A stretch of 64,000 bases of DNA, taken from NCBI RefSeq assembly GCF_000013745.1, contig NC_007925.1, positions 2,728,001 through 2,792,000 on the forward strand, written 5' to 3'. A program made the translations under genes and the position numbers. This stretch comes from Rhodopseudomonas_A palustris_F (GTDB lineage Bacteria; Pseudomonadota; Alphaproteobacteria; Rhizobiales; Xanthobacteraceae). The notes beneath the pieces were generated by a model that saw nothing but the letters and a program-made list of their open reading frames with translations, was not told the DNA's origin and ran no database searches. This document shows, in pieces, positions 17,891 to 25,500 of the stretch (its first letter is position 1; every line of letters starts with the position of its first letter).

Positions 17891-17925
17891 TTGACGCTTG
17901 CGAAGTCCGTAGCCTATAGGCTACG
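17891..17925 (+). promoter_or_regulatory. Promoter and palindromic operator of the toxin-antitoxin operon
   Basis: TTGACG (17891-17896) and a TATAGG -10 (17915-17920), 18 bp apart. The -10 lies inside an exact 18-bp palindrome, CGTAGCCTATAGGCTACG (17908-17925), which ends three bases before the toxin start codon. This is where a toxin-antitoxin autorepressor would bind. The sequence is seen directly; autoregulation is inferred. Confidence 0.7.
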
Positions 17926-17928
17926 TTG

Positions 17929-18228
17929 ATGAAGCCGACCCATCGGACCGATGAGTTCGCGGCTTGGCTGAGACGGCTGAGCGATCCCGACGCCATCGCC
18001 AAGGTAACCGCGCGGATCGACCGCCTCCGGCTTGGAAATCCGGGAGACGCCGAGCCGGTCGGCGCGGGGGTCAGCGAACTGCGGATCCATTACGGCCCCG
18101 GCTATCGGGTCTATTACGCCGAGCACCGATCCGAGATTATCATTCTCCTGGCGGGCGGAACGAAGAAGACCCAGAACACCGATATCAAACAGGCGAAACG
18201 ACTGTTCAAGGAGTGGACAAAGCGATGA
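17929..18228 (+). CDS. RelE/ParE-superfamily toxin (HI1419-type)
   Basis: 99 residues. A HigB/RelE-like fold is indicated by the order WLRRLSD..A.AKV..RIDRL..GN.GD..PVG.GV.ELRIHYGPGYRVYY, then IILLAGGTKKTQ and a C-terminal AK.L...W helix, the pattern of the 'addiction module killer' family next to HI1420-like antidotes. These usually cleave mRNA on the ribosome or inhibit gyrase; which one is not clear here. The toxin gene comes first, as usual for this family, and overlaps the antitoxin by ATGA. A TTG one codon earlier is a less likely start. Confidence 0.9.
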   Translation: MKPTHRTDEFAAWLRRLSDPDAIAKVTARIDRLRLGNPGDAEPVGAGVSELRIHYGPGYRVYYAEHRSEIIILLAGGTKKTQNTDIKQAKRLFKEWTKR

Positions 18229-18695
18229 AAACCGCGCCTTACGACACCGCCGAATTCCTCACCTCGCCGGAGGCGATGCGGGCCTACATGGCGGAGGCTC
18301 TCGAGACCAACGATGCCGCCTTCATCGCGCACGCGCTCGGCACCGTCGCGCGCGCCAAAAGCATGACCGACATCGCGCGCAAGACCGGCCTGTCCCGCGA
18401 GAGCCTGTACCGGGCGCTTTCCGCCGCGGGCCGCCCCGAACTCGCCACCGTCATGAAGGTGCTCGGCGCGCTCGATCTGCAGCTCAGCATCAAGAACGCG
18501 CGGCCTGCGGTGAAAGCGATGAAGGTCGTGAAGGTGGCGAGGGGCGCGAAGGTCGGCAAGCTCTCCAAGCCGCGGGCTGGGACAATCGCGAAAGCGAAGG
18601 TCACGGCGATTGCGAAACAGCGGACAGCCAAGATGCCGGCGCACCCCGGCGCGCGGCAGGGTGGAAGTAAGCGACGTCAATTAGCGCAAGCGTGA
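18225..18695 (+). CDS. HI1420-type antitoxin with a long basic C-terminal extension
   Basis: 156 residues. Residues 1-95 match the antidote family: FLTSPEAMRAYMAEALETND, then a helix-turn-helix (MTDIARKTGLSRESLYRALS.AGRPELATVMKVLGAL). Usual members end at about 95-105 residues. Here a further 55-60 residues follow, made mostly of Lys, Ala, Val and Arg (AVKAMKVVKVARGAKVGKLSKP ... KRRQLAQA), like histone H1 tails. The frame ends cleanly. The HTH should bind the palindrome at 17908; the tail should increase non-specific DNA affinity. Both points are inference. Confidence 0.88.
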   Translation: MKTAPYDTAEFLTSPEAMRAYMAEALETNDAAFIAHALGTVARAKSMTDIARKTGLSRESLYRALSAAGRPELATVMKVLGALDLQLSIKNARPAVKAMKVVKVARGAKVGKLSKPRAGTIAKAKVTAIAKQRTAKMPAHPGARQGGSKRRQLAQA

Positions 18696-18789
18696 ACCAC
18701 CGCCCCGGGCATCTGACGCCAGGTTTCCGACACCAGGCCGAAGCAAGACGTGCCCCTGACCCGCCACCCAGGCGACGCCGGGTTAATAT

Positions 18790-18828
18790 TTGGCGATCCC
18801 AGCAGGATTCCCACGGAGTAGAAAACCG
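18790..18828 (-). repeat. Decayed copy of the tRNA-Arg 3' end (candidate att site)
   Basis: Bases 18790-18810 are identical to 22127-22147, the 3' end of the tRNA-Arg gene including the encoded CCA. After an 11-base deletion (22148-22158 missing) identity resumes for 14 bases (18811-18824) and then one mismatch. This is the duplication expected at the far end of an element integrated in a tRNA 3' end. Confidence 0.8.
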
Positions 18829-18864
18829 GCGTCAGGCAAGCAATGGCAATGGTTTGCGGGCGGC

Positions 18865-18896
18865 GTGTTGCGGTGGTGTTGCTGACAGTGTTACGT
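18865..18896. repeat. Phased GTGTTRC repeats, island left end
   Basis: GTGTTGCGG at 18865, GTGTTGCTG at 18876 and GTGTTACGT at 18888, spaced 11 and 12 bp. Matching repeats lie at the right end (22012, 22023). Candidate arm-type integrase sites. Confidence 0.45.
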
Positions 18897-19219
18897 CCCG
18901 TCAGCCGGTCTCCGGTGTGGAATCCAGCGCTCCCGGCCGTAACCCACTCCTGTTTGCGGACCCACCCTGCTGCTGACCCATTGCCGAACGTAAGAGGGTT
19001 CTTCCGCATATCTAAAAAACGTGGCCAGTTCCGAGGGTGAGCGTGCTGGGTGCTTGCCTGCAAGATACGGGGGCGTTTTGAAGCCCGTTCTACCTGAGTC
19101 CCCAGTCGGAAGGTGCCAGCGGGCAATTCGTTAGTCTGCACGATTGTTCTTATTGCCGGTTGAAGCTCAGATACCTCAGAACCGCAGAGTTCCTCCGGCC
19201 AGGTTGCGGCGTTTGGTGC

Positions 19220-19705
19220 CTATTTTTGAATTCTCAAGACGTAGTGCAAGGCTTGAAGCCCGGAAACGCAGTCCGTTACCTCAGTTGGTCGATCTGACAG
19301 TGTTGTACGTGCCACAGCATTAGATGCGTGGTTGTCGATATGAACGACAGCCTCAATGCAAAGAGACGGAATGCCGTTCTGCGACAATCCACTCCAGAGC
19401 TCTGCAAGGGCGCTCTTAATTGCGGCCTTTGCGTATCCTTGATTGCGATACTTTTCTGACACTGCGTAGCCGATCTGAAAACAAACGATGCCATCGTCGA
19501 TGGGATCCACGAGGATCAGATTGACAAACGCGATTACGTCCCCGCCATCGAGGCTCACGTAAGTGAATCTCGGCGAATCGTTAGCTTGATCGCAGAAGAC
19601 AAAGATGTCGCAATCCAGCTTTCCTCGTTGAAGGTGAATCTCGTTAGTTGCCAGGGCATGCTGAAAAGAAAGCATTGCGGCAGTTGGGTCAGTAAATTCT
19701 GGCAA
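19220..19705 (-). CDS. GNAT-family N-acetyltransferase
   Basis: 161 residues. Transfers an acetyl group from acetyl-CoA to an unknown amine. The core is visible as the strand IVCFQIGYAVSEKYRNQGYAKAAIKSALAEL (about 72-103), where R-N-Q-G-Y-A is the pyrophosphate-binding R/QxxGxG/A motif, followed by a strand with an HIDN.AS...A pattern where GNAT enzymes have the N.AS helix. Codon use is less GC-biased than the flanks. It lies in the island; the substrate cannot be predicted. Confidence 0.85.
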   Translation of the reverse strand: MPEFTDPTAAMLSFQHALATNEIHLQRGKLDCDIFVFCDQANDSPRFTYVSLDGGDVIAFVNLILVDPIDDGIVCFQIGYAVSEKYRNQGYAKAAIKSALAELWSGLSQNGIPSLCIEAVVHIDNHASNAVARTTLSDRPTEVTDCVSGLQALHYVLRIQK

Positions 19706-19784
19706 TCTCTGATTCCGAAATGAATGCTGTGCACTATCGAAGTTCGTGTGCGAGAGAATAGGCCTCTGGTCGCGCCGGGGTGAT

Positions 19785-20270
19785 CTAGTCTTGAATTGTT
19801 GCGCTAATGAAGTTCGGTGATGTCACGTTGATAATTTCGCCGTGCAAGGTCTTTGCTTTGAGAAGCTCGTTTACTGCCTTTGATTCGACGTCAGCGAACT
19901 TCACCATAGGGTGCTGATATTGAGCGATGGTCCGCCAAAACCTAGTTTCCTCCCCATCAATGATCATTCTAAATTCATACCGTTTTCCAACCTCAAACAG
20001 AGGGGAGATCACGTTTCGATCTTCATCAAGATCTTGATCGCCGTCAGGCTCCTCGAAGAGATTCGGACTCAGCTGTACGGTAAGACCGACGAGCCCCTTA
20101 ATCTTCGCCATGATGGCCGGCGGATTTCCTTCGGAAAAGGTGATGTAATAGTAGTAAATTATGCCGTCCTCAGAGGCGCTTTCCCCCTCAACGTATTTCA
20201 GTTGGGCCAGTTCGTCGGGGTCGATGCCAAGCTCCTCGGCGATCAAGTCCTCATTTCCATCTACAATCAT
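19785..20270 (-). CDS. Hypothetical island protein, acidic
   Basis: 161 residues, not recognised. Strongly acidic (E/D-rich, with a DGDQDLDEDR stretch near residue 80), no signal peptide or membrane helix. Alternating hydrophobic strands (IIYYYYITF; RYEFRMIIDG; LHGEIINVTS) suggest a beta-rich cytoplasmic protein. It lies between the acetyltransferase (79 bp) and the lipoprotein gene (72 bp) on the same strand, so the three may be co-transcribed. Lower GC than the chromosome. Confidence 0.7.
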   Translation of the reverse strand: MIVDGNEDLIAEELGIDPDELAQLKYVEGESASEDGIIYYYYITFSEGNPPAIMAKIKGLVGLTVQLSPNLFEEPDGDQDLDEDRNVISPLFEVGKRYEFRMIIDGEETRFWRTIAQYQHPMVKFADVESKAVNELLKAKTLHGEIINVTSPNFISATIQD

Positions 20271-20342
20271 GGTTTTCCTCCCGATTTGCTGCGTTCGGCT
20301 CCGGTGAACAATCGTCTAATGCTCACGCAGCGTGCCTTTTCT

Positions 20343-20858
20343 CTATGTTGCCGGAATTGCCGGCTTGGGCTGCGCAGGTTTCGTGCGCTTAGCCGGTGGT
20401 GGCGGTGCGACCGCAGGAACCTCTAGGCTCTGCTTGATGTCGGACAGAGTCGCTTGTGTCCTGTCGACACCCTCACCAGCATTGATAGGCGTGACCTGCT
20501 CGAATGCTGAGCCGGGATTGGTGACGTACATCAGCGACGCAACAACGCGAACATTCTCCCCAAGCGGAGCGAACGTGAAGACAATCCGCTCGGCTGGAGT
20601 ACTGTCGTATTTCGATCCGAGCAGGACGCTCGCTGCGATGTTGTCTGTAGGCTTCTCAACCTGAAGAAGATATTCCGTGTCCTTGGACACGTTGAAGCGC
20701 CGGTCCATGGCGAGTGAAAGCAGACGCGCTTTGATTGCGCCGGGGGCAGCCCGAATTGTCACCTCGGGCTTTCCGCTGGCGGTCGTCGGCGCTTGAGCCG
20801 TCTGGCAGCCCGCGACCAGCAGTGAGGCCAGCACGGCCGCAATTATTGAAATACGCAT
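20343..20858 (-). CDS. Hypothetical lipoprotein
   Basis: 171 residues. Signal peptide with a clear lipobox (LLVAGC, Cys near residue 18), so it should be lipid-anchored in the envelope. The mature part has an alpha/beta region (about 30-130) and a Pro/Lys-rich, probably disordered tail (PAVAPPPPAKRTKPAQPKPAIP). No family recognised. A free-standing gene in the island. Confidence 0.75.
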   Translation of the reverse strand: MRISIIAAVLASLLVAGCQTAQAPTTASGKPEVTIRAAPGAIKARLLSLAMDRRFNVSKDTEYLLQVEKPTDNIAASVLLGSKYDSTPAERIVFTFAPLGENVRVVASLMYVTNPGSAFEQVTPINAGEGVDRTQATLSDIKQSLEVPAVAPPPPAKRTKPAQPKPAIPAT

Positions 20859-21050
20859 GGTGAAATCCCCGAAAATCTAATGGAACATCCAACCGCAACC
20901 CGTAGTCGCGCGCAAGATCGAATACCCGGCGGACGCCCATCCCTTCGAAGGGTAGGCACACACTGGCCATCCTCGACGCGGCGGCAGATTGTGCGTATCC
21001 TTGGCGATCGCTGCCACTGACAGTCGTCCGGCAATGGCGGCGGCACCTGT

Positions 21051-21671
21051 TCAGGGAGCGCGCAGTTCGATGCCTTCCGCGGCGGCGATCGCGTCGATGC
21101 GCAAAAAAAGGGTGTCGATCTCGGGCCGATGGGTATGAAAGAGAACTCCGGCCATCTCCGACATCGTTGGGATATTCGAGTGCGTTCTACGGTGATCACC
21201 CTTTGCAAGCGACTTCTTTTTGGGTGTGGGATAGCGACCCTGCCAGACTAAAGCTTGCTCGAGGTGCCACACAATCGTTTCTGCACCGTGATCGCTATCG
21301 TGCATGGTGCTGTCAATTTCTCGAAGGATTGACCTCAGCTGATGTCCGCGCGACTCCGCATAGTCGTAGTTAGATCGTTGGGCCAAGATGGATTTTAAGC
21401 AAAGCTCCAGGGCAACGGCTTCCTGAAAAATCGCTATTTGGATGAGGCGCCAATCCCCGTTAACGCGGTCAACAATCTCAGTGATTTCGCTCCTCGAAAG
21501 TCCTCTATTGAAGGCGCCGTTCACTTCCTGGTTCGCAGCCCAAGAAACATCCCATATGAGGCCTGCAGCGCGTCTGAAGAGGTGTGAACGAGTGCGCAGA
21601 TCGTGCGGCGTCCTGGCCTCGATCAGCGTCTCGTCTAAAATCTTAGCGTCGAAAGGCGGTTCGTAGGCCAT
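21051..21671 (-). CDS. Hypothetical protein, HEPN-like helical domain
   Basis: 206 residues, cytoplasmic. The helix pair QIAIFQEAVALELCLKSILAQR (about 77-98) followed by ESRGHQLRSILREI resembles HEPN domains, where E..A.E..LK..L precedes an [H]xL..L helix. The Rx4-6H ribonuclease motif is not present in its usual form, so an active RNase cannot be claimed. HEPN proteins are common in toxin-antitoxin and phage-defence modules, which suits an island, but no nucleotidyltransferase partner lies beside it. Confidence 0.6.
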   Translation of the reverse strand: MAYEPPFDAKILDETLIEARTPHDLRTRSHLFRRAAGLIWDVSWAANQEVNGAFNRGLSRSEITEIVDRVNGDWRLIQIAIFQEAVALELCLKSILAQRSNYDYAESRGHQLRSILREIDSTMHDSDHGAETIVWHLEQALVWQGRYPTPKKKSLAKGDHRRTHSNIPTMSEMAGVLFHTHRPEIDTLFLRIDAIAAAEGIELRAP

Positions 21672-22127
21672 CAGCGACTTTGCTATTCGGACGGTTGCGC
21701 AGTGCGCCGAGAGCCGAGCGGGCGCAGTGTTGGCAACCGAGTGTCATCGGCTGGACTATAGACGCGTCGAAGCGCCCTGTGAGGGGTGGATTTTGTTTAG
21801 CAAATCAGGGCTGCGTCTCCCTGGGCTTGGGAAACCCGGATCTGGAACACCCTCAATCCATCGAAGGATCTGTGCCCTAGATTGGCATCGACGACCGCGG
21901 GCGTGAAATTACTTACTCCGCTTTGGGATCTGCGGATAATCCAGTGAGCTGGCCTCACTACCCGCACGGTTGGGTGAGACCGCTGTTTTCAAGAACGAAT
22001 GATGAATCGCGGTGTTGCGTCCGTGTTGCGTGGACTCATCGGGAAAGCCTCAAATCAAAGCGTTTTTCCCGATACACAACGCAACACGAAAATCATGAGA
22101 ACGAAATGCATAAGTTCTTGAAATCGT
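21672..22127. other. Gene-free right end of the island
   Basis: 456 bp between the HEPN-like gene and tRNA-Arg. No gene. Contains GTGTTGCGT at 22012 and 22023 (11 bp apart) and the inverted ACGCAACAC at 22079. Confidence 0.6.
22012..22031. repeat. Phased GTGTTGCGT repeats, island right end
   Basis: Two exact GTGTTGCGT copies 11 bp apart, with an inverted copy at 22079-22087, about 40-115 bp from the tRNA 3' end. They match the left-end set at 18865-18896. Confidence 0.5.
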
Positions 22128-22204
22128 TGGCGATCCCAGCAGGATTCGAACCTGCAACCCACGGAGTAGAAATCCGTTACTCTATCCAGTTGAGCTATGG
22201 GACC
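22128..22204 (-). tRNA. tRNA-Arg (anticodon TCT)
   Basis: 77 nt with encoded CCA. Acceptor GGTCCCA/TGGGATC, discriminator G; anticodon stem ACGGA/TCCGT with loop TTTCTAC (TCT at 34-36, reading AGA); T stem GCAGG/CCTGC with loop TTCGAAT. Its 3' end is duplicated at 18790. Confidence 0.97.
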
Positions 22205-22506
22205 GTCGGGCCGGTCGGCCGCCCGCGCTCTTAGCACCGGTGGCCGGCAACCATCCAGCACCGGGCGGCGGAAAAATCCATCCCCCGCCCCAATGCCTGC
22301 GAACCATTTAGCGCGAGCTTGCGTCAAAGCAAAGCGGCTGCGCCGTTGTATTCGGCGTGGCCGCACGCAATGATGCCCGCGTGGGGCAGCGAGCGCGCCG
22401 CCGGGGCGGCGGGCGAGCCGGGGCCCCCAGCCGGCGACATCACGGCGTCAGCTTTCGCGCTTTTGTTTTCGACACGCGGCGTTCGACCGCGCAGGGAGTG
22501 CCATCG
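22205..22506. other. Intergenic upstream of the macroglobulin gene
   Basis: 302 bp holding the divergent start regions of tRNA-Arg and the alpha-2-macroglobulin gene. No gene, terminator or recognised operator seen. Confidence 0.55.
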
Positions 22507-25500
22507 ATGAGGGGTTTGCTTCGCGCCGTCATGCTGTGCGCCACGCTGGCGCTCGGGCTGTTGTCCGCCGCGGCCGCCGACAAGGCGTTCAAACGCGACG
22601 ACCTGGCGGATTCCGCGATCAAGCTGGAGGCCCAGATCAAGTCGGAAGCCGGCGCGGTCAGTAAGCCGGTGGCGGCGCTGCGGGCCGACGCCGACGCCGC
22701 CGTGAAGCGGGGCGACAGCCGCGCCGCGCTGCAGATCATGGGCCAGATCGCCACCGTTTCGCCGGACGACAGCGGCAACTGGCTGCGGCTGGCGCGCGCC
22801 GTGTTCCGGATCTGGACGCCGACCGGGAGCGACCAGGCCTTGCTGCTGGAGCGCGCCTCGACCGCAGCCTATATCGCCTATCAGCGCGCCGGCAATGCCG
22901 GCGAGGAGGCCGAGGCGCTGGCCTTGCTCGGCCGCGCCTTCGCCGAGCGCAAGCTGTGGCGGCCGGCGCTGGACACGCTGCGGCTGTCGCTCGATCTGCG
23001 CGAGGTCGCCGAGGTGCGCGGCCAATACGAGAAGCTGCGCGACGACCACGGCTTCCGGCTGTTGGACTACACCGTGGATTCCGATTCGGCGTCGCCGCGG
23101 GCCTGTTTCCAGTTCTCCGAGGACCTCGCCAAGCGCGTCGATTTCGCGCCGTTCCTGGCGCAGGCCGGCACCGACAAGCCGGCGCTGACCAGCGAGGACA
23201 AGCAGCTCTGCGTCGAGGGCCTCAAGCACGGCGAGCGCTACACCGTCCATCTGCGCGCCGGGCTGCCGTCGGCGGTGAAGGAGACGCTGCCGAAATCCGC
23301 CGAGTTCAACATCTATGTGCGCGACCGCAAGCCGTTGGTGCGCTTCACCGGGCGGGCCTATGTGCTGCCGCGCAGCGGCCAGCGCGGCATTCCGCTGGTC
23401 AGCGTCAACACCAAGACGGTGTCGGTTGAGGTGTTCCGGATCGGCGACCGCAATTTGATCAACACCGTGGTCGGCAGCGACTTCCAGCGCGCGCTGAGCG
23501 CCTATGAGTTGACCGAGCTCGGCGGCGAGCGCGGCATCAAGGTGTGGAGCGGCGAACTCGACACCGAGAGCACGCTGAACGCCGACGTCACCACCGCGTT
23601 TCCGGTCGGCGAAGTGCTGGGCGAATTGCAACCCGGCGTCTATGTGATGGCCGCGGCGGCCAAAGGGCCGGCTGCGTCCGGCGACGAGGACGGCGGCTCG
23701 CTGGCGACGCAATGGTTCATCGTCTCGGATCTCGGGCTGACCGCGTTCTCCGGCAATGACGGCATCCACGTCTTCGTCAACTCGCTGGCCTCGACCGAGC
23801 CGGTCGGCAAGGCGGAGGTGCGGCTGCTCGCCCGCAACAACGAGATTCTGGCCACCCGCAAGACCGACGATTCCGGCCACGTGCTGTTCGAGTCCGGGCT
23901 TTCGCGCGGCGAGGGCGGGTCGTCGCCGGCGCTGCTCACGGTGTCGGGCGCATCCGCCGACTACGCCTTCCTCAGCCTGAAATCCAACGCCTTCGACCTC
24001 TCCGACCGCGGCGTCTCTGGCCGCGCGGTGCCGGCCGGCGCCGACGCCTTCGTCTATGCCGAGCGCGGCGTCTATCGCTCCGGCGAGACGGTCTATCTCA
24101 CCGCATTATTGCGCGACGGCCAGGGCAATGCGCTCGCAGGCGCGCCGCTGACCCTGGTGGTGGAGCGGCCGGACGGCGTCGAATTCCGCCGCGCCGTGCT
24201 GCCGGACCAGGGCGCCGGCGGCCGCAGCCTGACGCTGCCGTTGAATTCCGCGGTGCCGACCGGTACCTGGCGGGTTCGCGCCTTCACCGATCCGAAGGGA
24301 GGAAGCGTCGGCGAAACCACCTTCATGGTCGAGGACTACGTTCCGGACCGTATCGAATTCGATATTTCCAGCAAGGACAAGCTGATCAAAGCTGATGTTC
24401 CTGTGGAACTGAAGGTCGATGGCCATTTCCTCTATGGCGCGCCGGCCTCGGGCCTGCAGCTGGAGGGCGACCTGTTGGTGGCGCCAGCGGCTGATCGGCC
24501 CGGCTTTGCCGGCTATCGCTTCGGCATTGCCGACGAGGAGACCGAAAGCCACGAGCGCACCCCGCTCGAGAACCTGCCGGAGGCCGACGCCAACGGCGTG
24601 GCGACTTTCCCGTTGGTGCTGCCCAAGCCGCCGGCGTCGACCCGGCCGCAGGAGGCGCAGATCTTCATCCGCATGGCGGAAGCCGGCGGCCGCGCCGTGG
24701 AGCGCAAATTGGTGCTGCCGGTGGTGCCGGCCGCGGCGGCGATCGGCGTCAAGCCGTTGTTTGCGGACAAGACCGTCACCGAGGGCGACAACGCCAATTT
24801 CGACGTGGTGCTGGTGTCGCCGGAGGGCAAGCCGCTGGCCCGCGGCGGGTTGCGCTATGAATTGCTCAAGATCGAGACCCGCTATCAATGGTACCGGCAG
24901 AATTCCTCCTGGGATTACGAGCCGGTGAAATCGACCAGGCGGGTCGCCGACGGCGATCTCAGCCTTGCGGCCGACAAGCCGGCGCGGCTGACGTTCCAGC
25001 CGCAGCCCGGCCGCTACCGGCTCGACGTCAAATCCGCCGACGCCGACGGCCCGCTGACGCAAGTGCAGTTCGACGTCGGCTGGTATTCCGACGGCTCCGC
25101 CGACACGCCCGACCTTCTGGAAACTTCGATCGACAAGCCCGACTACGCCGCCGGCGACACGCTGGTGGTCACGGTCAATGCCCGCAGCGCCGGCAAGCTC
25201 ACCGTCAACGTGCTCGGCGACCGGCTGCTGACCACGCAGAGCGTCGACGTCCAGCAAGGCCAGTCCCAGGTTAGGCTCGCGGTCGGCAAGGATTGGGGCA
25301 CCGGCGCCTATGTGGTGACCACGCTGCGCCGGCCGCTCGACGCCGCAGCGCAGCGGATGCCCGGCCGCGCCATCGGCCTCAAATGGTTCGGCATCGACAA
25401 GACCGCGCGGACGCTCTCGGTCGCGCTGTCGCCGCCGGCGCTGATCCGGCCGTCCACCACCTTGACGCTGCCGGTGAAAATCGGCGGGCTCACCCCCGGC

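Larger units (their letters stand above)
18696..19219. other. Gene-free stretch at the left end of the island
   Basis: 524 bp. It holds the tRNA-Arg remnant (18790) and three phased GTGTTRC motifs (18865-18896). A 154-codon minus-strand frame crosses it, but the frame runs through the tRNA remnant, overlaps the antitoxin end and resembles no family I know, so I do not call it. Confidence 0.6.
18790..22147. mobile_element. Remnant genomic island at tRNA-Arg
   Basis: Bounded by a 21-bp direct repeat, one copy being the 3' end of tRNA-Arg. GC falls to about 50% or lower across much of the interior (19801-19860 is 47%), against well over 60% outside. It carries four minus-strand genes (acetyltransferase, two unknowns, a HEPN-like protein). 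No integrase or transposase gene remains, so it would not move unaided. Confidence 0.65.

Noticed and set aside
17868..17892. GGAAC-N16-TGTT before the toxin-antitoxin module as an EcfG site
   Set aside because: The -10 element is TGTT rather than CGTT, and a better TTGACG/TATAGG promoter on the palindrome is present.
18677..19141. 154-codon minus-strand frame at the island's left end
   Set aside because: It crosses the tRNA-Arg remnant and the antitoxin end, and its translation has no recognisable features.
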